Assembly (NCBI GenBank): GCA_023055505.1
Contig: JALIRH010000001.1
Span: forward strand, 121,555,723 to 121,619,722
DNA from: Callipepla californica brunnescens
Taxonomy: Eukaryota; Chordata; Aves; Galliformes; Odontophoridae
DNA length: 64,000 bases
Direction: 5' to 3'
Numbering within the stretch: the first letter of the stretch is position 1; every line of letters starts with the position of its first letter. A program made the position numbers and the translations under genes. The notes below the pieces were generated by a model. That model ran no database searches, was not told where the DNA came from, and worked only from the letters and a program-made list of their open reading frames with translations. Below, one piece after another: positions 43,301 through 55,622 of this stretch.

Positions 43301-44629
43301 GACTTCTATTAATAACAGTTATAGACTCGGTGACTTCCTCCACAACCTCAAGGCAAGGAGTGCCCTTTTGTGATGAGTTATTTCTTCTGGGTTGATTTGA
43401 TTTGAGGACTTCGGTCATTTACATGGTTTAATTGATGGAGTTACTTCTCTGAAGCTTGAAGTCTTTGATTTATTTGCTGAAAATAACAATCTGTTCGTAT
43501 ATGCTCAGGTTGTACAGTGTGGGAGATAATTCTGTTAATGCTTGGCTTCTTAATAGTCTACAGAATTCTATTAAAGATCTTTTAGTTGCTTATTAAGAGG
43601 AGTCTTGAGTAATGGCTTGACTACTATATGACCTACATGGATGGTTATACATAGGTGGATTATAAACCTGTCAGAGGGCTCTTTGGATTTTAGTTATGTT
43701 CTTTGACAGGAAATAAATGCCTTTCCTCTATGAACTCTATTATCTTAAGCACACCCATGCCTCATTTGAAAGGAATTATCAAGATTTATTGCTCAACATC
43801 TGGCCATTATGATACTTAAAGGAATCTCTGGCTGCTGCATCTCCGTTAAGTGGGAAAAGGCGTTCGTGAGATGAGCAATATCTATGGAGTAAGTAATTCA
43901 CTGGGAAGTTGGCCCTAGAAAGCTGAGGTTTTGCCAAATACTGTTTTGTGAGAGAGATTCGGGTTTCTGTGGCACCCTGAGGTCCTCAGCAATGTTATCC
44001 TGAAATACAACGCATGGTAACTGTTACAACAGACCCAAAATTCACTCTTACAATGGTGTCAGCATTTTATGATCCTGAAAAGATTTTCCATAGAGTATGG
44101 CTGGGGACCATCTGTGTGAGCCTTAGTGTGAAGACAATTTTTCTGCCTCTGGATTAAGTATTAGAGCAGGACTGGACTTAGCAAATACTGGACTTGGCCA
44201 ATAAAGTTACTCAGTGTATTTTTGTAAGCAGGTGGTTTGGAATAGAAAACTTTTCAACCCAGGGAATTTCTGAAGTACTGAGCAACTGTCTCCTGCTAGA
44301 TGCGAGTGGAAATGATTGCTAATAGCTCATTGCACAGATGAGGAAAATGATCCTATTTAAACTGGTGTAACTCAGGGAGTCTGCTCAGATTCATCTGGAT
44401 TCACACAGGTGCAACTGGAGAGTGAAGCTTTGTGCATTAACTGACTCGATTCTGGACCTCTGCAGATGCACTGTAACCCATGGCAGGTCAAAAATCATGC
44501 AGTGGAATCCTGCCCTCGAGTACAGAAAATTTGGAATGTTTAAGGGTGTGGGGAGGCAGGGTCACGGAAAGCCCTATATTAAAGCTGTCACTAGTGTAGA
44601 GAATCTTTTTTCCTCCTTGGTATCCATTT

Positions 44630-44800
44630 TATTACCAGCAGTTCTCATTTCCCTAATTTAATTAGCTAGCAAAAGACCATTTACATTCATTAAATAAATC
44701 AGCATTCTGGTTCATTGTGAAGCTAATGATCCAGTCTCTAATTCATGTGGTTACAAGGAACTGGATAAACAAAAGTAGCTGCTGCCAGTAAACTCCTGCC
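44630..44800. promoter_or_regulatory. AT-rich homeodomain-core cluster
   Basis: CTAATTTAATTAGCTAGC near 44652, CATTAAATAAATC near 44687 and CTAATGATCC near 44722, within repeat-free DNA. Proposed only as a candidate non-coding element. Confidence 0.2.
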
Positions 44801-47097
44801 CTGGTAAAACCCAACTTTGCCAGCTCTTTACAGACAAAGATGACTACACGGAGAGCCCGGTGCTCCCTGCCCTTCATACCTGGATGCTGAGAAGTTCTGC
44901 AGGATTCAATGGAAGATGTGTGTGGTCCCCATTCTTCCTCTCCTGAATGTAGTAACTTCTTACTCTGCCTGCTTATCCATAGAGGCTAAGTGTTGTGCAG
45001 GGGCTGGCTATAGAGACCTATAATGTAGCTCAAGAGTAAGCATTTGTTGTGTATTTTATTTATTTTATTTTACTTTTGCAGCTTTGAAGGCCATTAGGTT
45101 AATCTTGGATACAGTGTAGATGAAAGGCCTTAGACCATTTCCAGGTATTGAGAGAGATGCAAAGCTCAGAATCTCACAGGAGGCTGAAATGAAGAGAAAA
45201 GGAGTGACTAAATTCCTACATGATATGGGATCTAGAGTGGGGTCCAAAGGAGAGAAAAAGAATGGTGTGGTACACTTCATGCTGTAGTCTTTGGCTCTAC
45301 ATGAAGAGGAGAACTAAGTGACTGTGATCCCGATATTGAACTTGCATTTAACTTAGAGATTATGCTGGATGAGCATAGTTTATAGCACATAGTTCTCATT
45401 AGGTCATGGTCATGGTATGGAAAATGGTTCCTCACAGTTCCTTGTGAGGATCTGGCCAGAGTCTTGAGCCATCTATGCTAATAATGGTGGTGTTGCTGGG
45501 GTCACCCCAGATTCAGAACAGAATAATCCAGGAAAGCAGAGTATTCCACTTCTATCTTCTCCAGGCTAGATATCCAGAGATGGATTAGCCTAAATGAATC
45601 CTAAATGAATCACTTTCTGCTCTTTTATACTCCTTTTATTCAGGCATTGGAGAGTTGTGCTTTGAAGTCTGAACTCCCAGCTTCATTCGCCTGAGATGAA
45701 CTCCCCCTGGGAGTACCAAGATAACAGGCCAGAATTTGGCTTTTCTGTCACTGTGGGGATGTTCTTCTGACAGCACTTTGACTGTGCTGACCACTCCGCA
45801 GATCCAATAGTCATTAATTTAAGTTCTAGGGACAAAAGGCATCACTCTTTATACCAAACTCAGCCACACTTTCTTAGCAGCTTCTTCTAACAGACTCGTG
45901 TCAAACACTTTTCAGGCAATCTATCCATCTGGGTCTAAGTCTATGCTCCTAGGCATGGATTTCTAACTGATGTATCTGACTTAAAACCTTTTTCATACTA
46001 AGAATTTCTTCAGCCTTCAGAGATAGCTCAAACATAGGTATAACTCAGGAACGACCTTGGACCTTTACTGCAAATTGCTCTGATGTAGGCTGGCCACTCT
46101 CTCTCCAAAGGCAAATAATTTCTCAGTGAATTTCAAATGACAAAGTACACAATAAAAAGCTGGAAAAGTTGCAGTGTTGTTCCAAACAGTGAAAATCTAT
46201 TACCTTTTTCATATTTTTAAGCCAATATCCCGCTGTTTCCTTAAAGACTTCCTCTTTTATTTGGTCCATCATTTAAAACAAAGCCTATCCACATTTGTGC
46301 ACAGAATAATTGGAAAGGAGAATTAGACTGCAAGATAATGTAATGACTTCTTAAGCCCTGAAAGGAAACAGAAGCCTCTGGAAATGGAAAGTACTGGAAT
46401 AGAAAATATATTTGTCTTTGGAAAGTAGTAGCCGAAATGCCCAGGGCTACTCGTTGTGGGCGTGGAAAGAGAAAGACGTTTGTGCAGACTGATTGAAACC
46501 ACCCTAATGTTCAGTGTCCCAAGCAGGTCAGCTGGATTACCTACCTCTAGTCTCTGTCCTTTGCCTATAAAGATAATGCTTGGACTAAATGCTGATCTTT
46601 TTGAAGCCTGTAGAATTAGGTGATTAAAATCATACTTTGACATCTATTAGAAAATCCACTAGAGACTGCAGAAAACAAAGAGAAATCTCCAGGTTCATTG
46701 GCCAAGGAACTAACTCTGAGTTTTTTGGGTGCAAGAAGTTGAAGTTTTCCCTGGGAGCCTTTCTGCTGCCTGCTTCAGGATCTTAGTTTGAAAGGTCAGG
46801 TCATGAGCAGAGTCACCTAAAGCACTGCATAAAGCCAGTGGAGAGAAAAAGAAAGAATCATCTTCAGGGGGCAGTTCTGAGCAGGAACATGAGCTGGCAT
46901 GATAATAGATGAGCTAAATAGGCTTGTCGTGATAGGCATTAATCTTAGCTTGTTAGGATGGGAGCAGTGTCTTTTCTCACATCCACACACCACCAAGATC
47001 ATCAAAGCTGCTGCCAAAACCAGGAATCCAGAACAGTCAACAGCATTCCTCGAGTGAAGGTTTAATCACTTTTCAGTAATAAAACCCACTTAACAAT

Positions 47098-47116
47098 TAT
47101 TTATTTATTTATTTAT
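47098..47116 (+). repeat. (ATTT)n microsatellite
   Basis: About four to five TTTA units. Short simple repeat. Confidence 0.85.
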
Positions 47117-47477
47117 TGTAGTTTGGCTTCAGAATCAAATAGGGATGAAAAGAGAAGGCAAAGGAAAATTGTGGTTCCAAAACAGACCAGAAATTATCAA
47201 GGCATTTTTTGAGTTCCAAGAAGTTAAAAAAAAAATGAACCCTGAAATGAAATTTGGTATGTTTTTGCCCAGTACGTCTTTGTTTTCTCTCCCCATGATA
47301 CTGAGTCACACTAAGTACACTCATTGGAGCTTTAATGGGAACAGTGTGTTTCTTCTTCTGAGGTAATAGGGAGCAACATAAATTTACTCTTAATTATTTG
47401 GGTAAGAGCTTGTGTTTTGTGCAAGTCCTCCTGGTAAATGCATGGGTATTGCTGTTGCTTAGTATGCTGAACTAGAT

Positions 47478-47525
47478 TTCACAGAATCAAAGAATCATAG
47501 GGGTTGGAAGGAACCTCTGGGATTG
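47478..47525 (-). mobile_element. CR1 3' tip, antisense, ~48 bp
   Basis: TTCACAGAATCAAAGAATCATAGG followed by GGTTGGAAGGAACCTCTGGGA. Only the tail and first core block are present. Confidence 0.8.
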
Positions 47526-47908
47526 TAAGCAAAAATGCTTTGGGTTTGAAATAGAGGTGTTGCATCTGAACAGAAGTCTCAGAAATCTAAATGACAGCTG
47601 TTGATACAGTGTGGTAAAGGTTAGAGGAGCTTTTTCTCTTCCCAGTAGAGGTCTTGGTAAGAAGTTTCACTTCTTCCCTGAAACTTCTGTTCCATATGAT
47701 TCCATCTCAGGTATAAATCCTTCACTGACATCCATAGTGATGCCTGAATATGCAGGATAGATGGGGCACCCACTGGATGACCAGCTTGTCTGGGTTACAT
47801 CCTGGTGAAGTGGAAGGTCATTACGTGTTTTCCTCTATTCTGTAGTCCTGTGTATTGATCAGTGAACTTTTAACTGCAAAAATCTGATGGTTTCTGATAT
47901 CATAAGAA
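47526..47908. other. Unique non-coding sequence
   Basis: Nothing recognised. Confidence 0.4.
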
Positions 47909-48030
47909 AGCCCTGAGCAATCTGATCTGTCTGCAGATGTCCCTGATCATTGCAGGACAGTTGGATAGATGACCATCAAACATTCCTTCCTGCTCAAATT
48001 ATGCCATGATTCTGTGATTTTATGATTCTT
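47909..48030 (+). mobile_element. CR1 LINE 3' end, sense, ~120 bp
   Basis: AGCCCTGAGCAATCTGATCT, GCAGATGTCCCTGATCATTG, GCAGGACAGTTGGATAGATG, then a diverged core and the tail ATGATTCTGTGATTTTATGA. The order is that of CR1. Confidence 0.9.
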
Positions 48031-48226
48031 GCCATGTTAACTCAGACTCCCCTATGAGCCTGTTGCAATTTCACATCTTGATCTTGAATTTAAGGACCTC
48101 TGGGAGCTTCCTACGGTGTGTGACTGTAAAATCTATATTGCATGTCAGTCTTTGGGACAGTCATCCATTTCCATCTCCCACTCACAAACTGTGAGACCTG
48201 TTCTGAGTCCTGCACACACATCTGGT
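48031..48226. other. Unique spacer
   Basis: Short unassigned spacer between two sense CR1 copies. Confidence 0.4.
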
Positions 48227-48754
48227 ATGCGCTGGTGAGACCGCACCTCAAGTACAGTGTTTAATTTTGGGTTTCTCACTACAAGAAAGACACTGAGGCT
48301 CTAGAGCAGGTCCAGAGAAGGGCAGCTGTGAGTGGTCCGGAGCACACATCCTGTAGGGAGCAGCTGAGGGAATTGGGATCATTCTGCCTGGAGAGGAGGA
48401 GTCTCAAGGAAGACCTTATTGCTCTCTACAACTGCCTGAAAGGAGGTTGTAGCAAGGTGGGGCTCGGCCTCTTCTTCTGGGTAACAATGATAGGATGAGA
48501 AAGAATGGCTTTAAGTTACACCAGGTGAGGTTCAGATTGGATTTTAGGAAAAATTCCTTCTCCAATAGAGTGGCAATGCATTGGACCAGGCTGCCAAGGG
48601 ATCTGATGGATTCACTGTCCCTGGAGGTATTCAAGAACCGTGAAGATGTGGCACTGAGGGACATGGTTAGTTGACATGGTGGGGATGAGTTGGGTTTGAA
48701 CTTGGGGATCTTGGAGGTTTTTCCCAACCTTAGTGATACTATGATTCTATGATT
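48227..48754 (+). mobile_element. CR1 LINE with end of decayed ORF2, sense, ~530 bp
   Basis: Starts inside the ORF2 C-terminus (GCGCTGGTGAGACCGCACCT, the 'LVRPHLEY' block). It continues through LEQVQRRA- and EQLRELG-like codons and LKEDLIALYN, then the untranslated body (TTCAGATTGGATTTTAGGAA, GATGTGGCACTGAGGGACAT) to the tail ATACTATGATTCTATGAT. A stop interrupts the WAP block (TTTAATTTTGG). Confidence 0.94.
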
Positions 48755-49121
48755 TAACCACCTTCTTTCATCCTCTACCCTGAACAAATTATGTCCACAT
48801 GCACTCAGGCCCGATCCTTGCTTCTGAAGTTAATTACCTTTCTTCTCTGAAAGAGAATTCCTGTACCACTGACATTCATCATTTGTGTCAGTCTTGCAGT
48901 GGGAAGATGTATTGCGCTGTGTACTCCTTACAGAGCCTGGAGTGTCCCAGTGGTGTTTTCTGAAAGTCATTTTGAGTAATCATCCCTGGAGGGTCCCTGG
49001 AGCACATTCAGCTCTACACTAAGTGGCCTCATAACCTCCTCATTTGCATTCTGCAAAGCCCTGCACCCTTCCCCCTCCTGCCCTCTGCTCTTCAGAGAAA
49101 GGCAGACAGAAACAAACATCA
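48755..49121. other. Unique spacer
   Basis: About 370 bp of unassigned sequence. Nothing recognised. Confidence 0.4.
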
Positions 49122-49432
49122 GAGAGTTATAGAAAATACCAAGTTGGAAGGGACTCAGCAACATTGAGGCCAACTCCAGGCTCCACACAGTACTGCCCAA
49201 ACCCAATGTCTGAGAGTGGTGTCCCAATGCTCCATGAGCTCCAGCAGCTCAGGGCTGTGCCCACTGCTCTGGGCAGATAGATCTATGCCCACTGCCCTGT
49301 GGGGCACAGCCTTTTCCTCACACCCCCTGACCATCCCCTGACAGCTCCATGAGGTTCCCTTGAGTCCTGTCTGTCACCAGAGGGCAGAGATCAGCACTGG
49401 CCCTCTGCTCCCTGTGAGTAGCTGCAGGTCAC
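49122..49432 (-). mobile_element. CR1 LINE 3' fragment, antisense, ~310 bp
   Basis: GAGTTATAGAAAATACCAAG, AGTTGGAAGGGACTCAGCAA, CAACTCCAGGCTCCACACAG, AATGTCTGAGAGTGGTGTCC, then CTGTCACCAGAGGGCAGAGA and GCCCTCTGCTCCCTGTGAG. Same subtype as 3089-3176, with more of the body. Its truncated 5' end abuts the next, oppositely oriented, CR1. Confidence 0.92.
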
Positions 49433-49438
49433 CATGTG

Positions 49439-49670
49439 GGAGGTTGTGTCGAGCTGAGACTCAGCCTCTTCTCCTGGACAACTAGTGACAGGGCAAGAGG
49501 TAATGGCTCTAAGTTGTGTCAGGGGAGGTTCTGGGAGATGGTGGAGTCGCTGTCCCTGGAGGTGTTCAAGAACTGTGGAGATGTAGCACTGAGGGATGTG
49601 GTGGGAATGGTTTGGGGTTTGACCTGGTAATCTTGGTGGTCTTTCCAACCTTAAAGATTCTATGATTCTC
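49439..49670 (+). mobile_element. CR1 LINE 3' end with internal deletion, sense
   Basis: Starts GGAGGTTGTGTCGAGCTGAG and continues TCAGCCTCTTCTCCTGGACA and TAATGGCTCTAAGTTGTGTC. At about 49532 it jumps from GGGGAGGTTC to TGGGAGATGGTGGAG, skipping the ~90 bp 'AGATTGGATATTAGG...' segment. It ends with TCTTTCCAACCTTAAAGATT and CTATGATTCTC. Confidence 0.93.
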
Positions 49671-50742
49671 TGCTGGGTCCCTGAGACGAGATGGGTTCTT
49701 CATTGACACCATGGATGCTCCAGGGAAGGCTGTGTGCTTGCAGGATGCAGGACCTGTGATTCAAGATCTTTGTCTCATGGAACATCTTCATACAAAGGCA
49801 TCAATTTAATCTTTAGCATCAAGGAACATTGAGGCCGATGGTTTTCCTGCTCTCTCTTCTCCACTTCTCATTTATGCCATCATGCTGCTGTTTGCCATCC
49901 TTTTTTCCTTGCCAGCACAGGTGCTCTGATGAGAATTTTGAGAATGGATCCAGCTTAGAAACAACATAGCCAAAACAGATGATTGTTTTCTAATTGTTTG
50001 CTTCCCTGATTCCATTTTTCCTTCTGTACTCAGCCCAAGCATTGCAGTAGTACACCCTGAAGTGGCAGGAATGGCACCTGGGAAGGAGCAGGAGACAAGG
50101 ACTGGGAGGCTATTGTTTAAACTGGTATTGCAGAAAAGGGAAATGTATCAAGAAATCACAGCCTGAAGTGCAAGGACTCTAGCTGAAATAATGGAGGCTT
50201 AATGTCACATTTCTTTAAATTCCTTAAGGAATCTGATTTATTGGACAGGGGGCTTTCTCCACAAGAAAAGCAAACCAAAATAGCAACAACAAAACACAAA
50301 GCAAAAGCATCAGCAAAAATAACAGCCCTTCATAAATCAGTTAATTATCATTATCTCATTCATTCTCTGCTCCTCTCTGCACCTCTTCCTCTCAGAGGTA
50401 GAGCTTTGAGGATATGTAGAGACGCAGAGTAATGCAGTAAATAAATAAGTGCCCTGGAGCTGAATTATGAGTGCAAGTATTTTGGGACTGGGTGGATTTG
50501 TGAAGACACTGTAAGCTGCATGGCAGAATGAAAACCTGGCTCCAGCCTCCTGCTGAGAGCTGTTCAAATACATCTTTAACGAAAAAGAAAATCATGACAA
50601 AAGCTGAAAACAGCAAGCCTTTCCACCCTCTCACTCCTCATTTCTCAGTTCACCAAGTCCCAGTGACATTTCCTCAGTCATTAAGAAACCTGCCAGAATC
50701 ACCCTGTTTTTTCATGTTGTTTGGTTCTTAATCTGCCCCACT
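49671..50742. other. Unique non-coding sequence
   Basis: A-rich segments near 50270-50310. Short frames on both strands have no recognisable product. Confidence 0.4.
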
Positions 50743-50966
50743 TGAAAAGAAAAAGTAAATGGGAAATGAAAAAGTAAATGGAAAAGGAAAAGGAAAAGGA
50801 AAAGGAAAAGAAGAAGAAGAAGAAAATGAAAATGAAAAAGAAGAAAAAGAAAAAGAAAAAGAAAAAGAAAAAGAAAAAGAAAAAGAAAAAGAAAAAGAAA
50901 AAGAAAAAGAAAAAGAAAAAGAAAAAGGAAAAGAAAAAGAAAAAGAAAAAGAAAAAGAAAAAGAAA
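50743..50966 (+). repeat. Hexanucleotide (GGAAAA)/(GAAAAA) satellite array
   Basis: Three layers are visible. A 19-bp direct repeat of GAAAAAGTAAATGG lies at 50749 and 50768, five GGAAAA units at 50780-50809, then GAA and AAATG variants. After these, 20 units of GAAAAA run in perfect 6-bp phase at 50843-50962, with a single A-to-G change at 50928. The plus strand is nearly all purine. The Lys/Glu-rich and Leu/Phe-rich open frames across it are products of the repeat, not genes. Confidence 0.95.
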
Positions 50967-51372
50967 GATACTCTTTAAACCTACAAAATGAGTCTTGCAG
51001 CCCATGGAAGTTGGGAAGGAAGGAGCAAAGCTGTGTTTTGTGAATGTCAGTCTGCTCTTCGCATTAGTTTCTGAGGCAGCAGAGATATGTAGCAATGAGG
51101 TTTTGTGGAAAACATCTCAACTTTTTCACAAATGTGATGCTTTCTGTGCTATTTATTCTGCCATTGAAAACAATGTGAATTCCTGAGGCATGTGGGTTGG
51201 GATGCTGTGCATGCTTGACTCTGTAGTTAAACAGAAAGATTCCTCCAGAAACAGATTTGGGGCTACTGGAGTCTATATCACCTTCCTGAGATGCCTTTGA
51301 GATGCCCTAGACCAAAGCAGTGCTTTGGGCTATTTGATTCCTTATGCCAGCACTTGGGTCTGGTACCATCCA
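50967..51372. other. Unique non-coding sequence
   Basis: Nothing recognised. Confidence 0.4.
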
Positions 51373-51545
51373 ACCATCGCTAAGGTTGGAAAAGACCTCT
51401 AGGATCATCTAGTTCAGCCATCAACCTATCCCCCCTATGCCCACTAAACCATTTACTTCAATGCCAGGTCTACATGGTTATCAAACACCTCCAGAGACAG
51501 TGACTTCACCACCTCCATGGGCAGCTTGTTCCAATGGGCTGCCAG
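51373..51545 (-). mobile_element. CR1 LINE 3' fragment, antisense, ~170 bp
   Basis: CATCGCTAAGGTTGGAAAAG, CCTCTAGGATCATCTAGTTC, CCCACTAAACCATTTACTTC, ACTTCACCACCTCCATGGGC. The tail octamers are lost or unrecognisable; the body is clear. Confidence 0.9.
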
Positions 51546-53791
51546 ATCTAGAGGTACAACATTTTGGAGGCTGGGATATAGAAAGCACAGGCATTTCAGG
51601 TGAGGATTAACAGCTCATACAGGACTCAGTGTGTGTGTGCCACACCTACCTGCTTTCTTCATCTCCCATTCTCTGTTTGCCCCATGGTCCCTTGTATATC
51701 CACTGGTCTCTCCAGTTCCTTACTAGCTCTTGTTTCAGATGCTGTCTCCTGTAGAGAACTGAAATGGTTCCTGAGGATCTTGGAGCATGCAGGTGATGTG
51801 GCTACAGAGCTCTTGGTGTCTGAGCCAAGCACCCTAGAGCTAGTTAAGGTGGTAAATACAGCTGCACTTTCCAACTTTAGCACACCCTCAGCTCTCATGC
51901 AGGATTTAGGGTCCAAAGGCACTTTATTAAAAAGTTTAATGTGAAACAGCAACCAAGGAAAGGGACAACAGACATCAGGCATTACAAGACCTCACTAAAT
52001 ATCTGCAAATGTAACACAAATGAAGTAGGTGAGCGTCAAAAATGTATACTTGCTAAATTTGAGAAGGGCCAATGTGTCAGGGATGTGTTCAGATATGATG
52101 CGAAGTGGGAAGACCCCTACTGCCTTAGCAGCTAGGAGACATGGTGTATTCACAAGCACAAGGACCCCCAAGTGAGGGAACTGAAAGGCCAAACATTTTT
52201 CCACCCCAGCTCACTAATCTGGGGCTTCAGAAACACAAATGTAGCAACTCTGCCTCTAATTTGGTCTTTGGGTTTCAGAGCAAGCTTAATCCAGCCTCAG
52301 TCTAATTGTGTAGAACCCTGTGGTTTAGTGAACCAGCCTGATCTTGTTCCCTGTGGTTAATACTTCCCGATAGGATGTCGTGCCTTTAATTCTTATCCTG
52401 ACATCTCTTTTTGGCATAGCTTAGGCTAAAAGGCTTGGCTTCTGAGGCATGCCACTTGGGGATCTTTAAAGCATTTTAGGATCTAAAAAAGTGACGTATA
52501 ATTGCACTGGTTTTAATGCACCTGTTTAGTCTCCTCACTGCCATTATTAGCAGGCTTTCTATTCTGTATTTACGCAGCATCTTGCCCGTGGAGATCTGAG
52601 CTCCCAGTTGGGATTCCTGTGTATTGCTGAAGAGGTCCACAGCTTGCCAGGCTCTTCTCTTTCTGTTCCTTTAGCCAGCACACCTCAGTTTCCCTGAGAA
52701 GACCCTTCATGGAACACTCAGAAGCTCCATTAACCATTTTTATGTGGTGTTCCTAAACCAAGACATGGGCCACTGCGTCAGATTACATTAGAAAACTGTC
52801 TTAAAGGAAATGTAAATGTGTGTCACTGCTGTGCTGGGGGAACTAGCATATCCCTCCTATGTCTTCCCACTGGTACTTCCGTGGAAATGGGACTAGAGAA
52901 ATAGCACTGGTTCCTCACAGCACATTGGGGGATGAATGGAGGGACCATGAATTCTTGTGGCTTCTGCTGCTATCTGCATGATGGCCAAAACCTTTCCTTG
53001 CAGCACCTCCTCAACATCTGCTGCAATGAGCACAAAACCTTCCCAGTGGGATGGAGCATGGGGGGAGGGCACTCCCTTTCCCCTCTTCCCTAAGCCTTTC
53101 CACTTAATTTGTGTCATTTTGTTCAGATGCAGCTGGAAAGAATTATAATGTCAGCCAGGCACAATTGCCTCCATTGAGATGAAAAGCTGCTGGAAGAAAC
53201 AATGCTAACAAGCATGGCAGAAAGAAAAAGGAAAAGCCTGGTGCTCTTTAGCTGGTAATAATTAGTCCCAGAAATGAAAAGGGGCAAGATCCAACATGTC
53301 TCCTGTTCAGTTCAGGGGAGGTCCAGTTAGGACCAGATTGATGAGCTCTACTTAATTGCTTCTAACTCATTACTGGATGGAGGGCTCTGGCCTCCAGGAT
53401 GTGCCTTTGTGCAAAAGCATGTGTCCAACTGTCTGCAGAGGGCAGGCAGAGATACTCTTGGGACTTGCTTGTGGTGGTAGAGCTATTTGGATAGAGCTTG
53501 GATAGAGCTATTTGATGACCAGTGTTTGCAGGTTTTGCAGGGTTTGGAAGATTCTTCCCTATTGTCATCCCAAGTAGGGTGATGGAAGTGTTCTGTTTAA
53601 GCTAAATGACTTAGTGAAGTCTCTCTTCTCCAAAACCCAAAGCACTGTGGATAAAGAATAATAGATGCAAGGATATCACTGATGCTACACATACCTGTAC
53701 TAGAAGAGCAGACCAGACCTGGGAATTGTGGGTCAGGAGCATGAAACAGTTCTGCCAAAAATTTCAGTACTTCAGCCCACTGGCTAGTTTT
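51546..53791. other. Unique non-coding sequence
   Basis: No repeat or exon recognised. Two overlapping frames on opposite strands at 51600-51982 have no identifiable product. A GGATAGAGCT duplication lies near 53490-53510. Confidence 0.4.
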
Positions 53792-53840
53792 GAGAATCAG
53801 AGTATGGTACTGGAAGGGTCCTCCAGGGATCTGATACTTC
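53792..53840 (-). mobile_element. Possible CR1 3' tip, antisense
   Basis: GAGAATCAGAGTATGGTACT, GGAAGGGTCCTCCAGGGATC resembles the inverted CR1 tail and first core block. Too short and diverged for certainty. Confidence 0.4.
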
Positions 53841-55482
53841 CTGGAACACCTTATTAGGGCCTTTTTTTTTCTGCAAGAAATATGGTCCCAACAGTCCTTC
53901 TTTCTCTGTTATTCTCTTCCTAAATCTTCTTTTTCTTTAAGGATATTGTGAGGACAGTCTAGATAACCGCATGCCCATTGTGCATCCAGTCACAGTTTCC
54001 AGCTGTATCTGTATCCAACTGCAATATCTCTGTGATACTTTACATCTTCCCAGAGCACTTTCAGCACAACACACACTTTATAAAGCAAAGTCCTTGAATC
54101 AGAGCTTGGGGTCAGGGCTTCATCTGGGCTGTGTGAATGGCTTCATTTATACCAGGAGTGCACAGGGAAATAAAGGATTAGAGAGTACTTGGAAGGCCAT
54201 GACATCTGAATCATAACAGAGGCATTTGAAAGCAAGAGATTGACTGACTCCAGTCTACCCAGCTCTTAAAATCTGTGACAATTATATGTGACTTTCCAGG
54301 TTTTGGGTTTTTTTTTTTTTTGTTTACATGCCCTGGAGTGGGTCAGCATTTTCCACTGTCACTGTAATGAGAAGCTGGTGACTCAGTCTGCATCCACCAT
54401 CATTTGGCTCAAATGTTTGATGTGCCTAGGAGCTTCTTTTATTCCCCAGTTAAAGATGTTGGACAACCTACAAATGTTGCTTAAACTCAGCAATGAAGTT
54501 CTTCAGGAAATATTTATGTATACAGAAGAAAAGAAGCAAGATGGAAACTGGTCAGGATTTGTCCAACACAAGATAATGGAGGTGACAGAACACCCTGGAA
54601 ATGGCTATACAGTGAAACTGAGGGCAAAGAAAGGAAAACACCTTAAAGAAAGATGCAAATCAAATGTGCATGATTGAGATCAACGGCTCTTAAGACACAA
54701 TCAAATGTTTTCCATGCCTGACATGTAGGAGCTGCTCCACAGGACAAACTGAGCTGAAAGATTGCTGCTAGGCAAAGGAATATGGCTATGCCAGATGTCT
54801 GAAATCTGAAACTCTCTTTTTATAAGAAGCCTGGGCCTGTGCAAATAGGAGGATGAGTTCATATTGAAGTACCAACATATGGGTTTCTTTGTGTTTTGAG
54901 ATATGGGCCTATCTCTTATCTGGTTCGGTAGCTGTGCTTAGTGTTACAACATTTTTACAGCATTGCAAACTCCAAGCTCAAGCAAAGTCCATCACTTCTG
55001 ACTTCTGCTTGTACATGTCTACCTCTCAATGCAAACAGCAGAGCATTCCCCAGTTTGGTGGGGCAGAGAGCTGTGATCTGTTTTGATCTGTTTCAAGGGG
55101 GAGGAAAGGGAAAAGAATGAGTACTCAAACAAAGCCAATTTTTACAGCCCAGTGGTCCAGCCAGACCATTGTTCCTGTTAATCCCATCTTCTCAGATAGC
55201 AACTGCTCATTGGAAAGATGAGAATCTTCCCAGGATGCAGCCGGTGAGCTGTACAATACCCACAGCCGTGTGAAAAGTGGCTTTCTCACCCTTTCATGTA
55301 AACTTCTTATGTTCTCTGAAGCATAACAACAGATTACCTGAATAATGTTGTCTTTCATTAAGCCCTCCATTTGGGTTGAGATTTCTTCAGTGATGCACTG
55401 AAATGAAAATCTCTTCTTGTTGGCCTCATCTAGTGGCTTTCACAATATACACTCTCTGTCCTTCCCGTTTTATCTCTTGACT
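53841..55482. other. Unique non-coding sequence
   Basis: T14 run at 54308-54321. An AP-1-like TGACTCAG lies near 54379. A 129-codon plus frame at 54288-54677 starts within the T-run, has no recognisable domain, and is considered chance. Confidence 0.4.
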
Positions 55483-55622
55483 GGAAAAGGATATTTAAGT
55501 TATCAAGTCCAACTAACCTGCAATGAACAGAGGCATGTACAGCTGGATTGGGTTGATCACACCCCTGTCCTGTCTGACCTTGAATGTCTCCGTATATCCA
55601 CCACCTCTCTGGCCTTGGGTGC
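55483..55622 (-). mobile_element. CR1 LINE 3' fragment, antisense, ~140 bp
   Basis: GACTGGAAAAGGATATTTAA, ATCAAGTCCAACTAACCTGC, AATGAACAGAGGCATGTACA, CCTGTCCTGTCTGACCTTGA, CACCACCTCTCTGGCC. Same subtype as 37357-37534. It explains the C-terminal third of the minus-strand 103-codon frame at 55557-55868. Confidence 0.9.

Larger units (their letters stand above)
38156..47477. other. 9.3 kb interval without recognisable CR1
   Basis: No young CR1 was found across this stretch, against roughly one per 1.5 kb in most of the window. Contents: a probable MIR relic (39151-39300), homopolymers (A15 at 39050-39064, T-runs at 40196-40205 and 40274-40285), (ATTT)n/(ATTC)n at 41923-41951 and 47098-47116, and AT-rich motif clusters near 43190-43230 and 44640-44790. 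CGTCACG and other CpG-containing strings occur at 38580-38960. No exon is recognised. Confidence 0.5.

Noticed and set aside
50743..51095. Lys/Glu-rich and Leu/Phe-rich frames up to 127 codons
   Set aside because: Direct translation of the hexanucleotide repeat.
54288..54677. 129-codon plus frame
   Set aside because: Starts within a T-run region, no recognisable domain, no splice acceptor or donor pattern supporting an exon.
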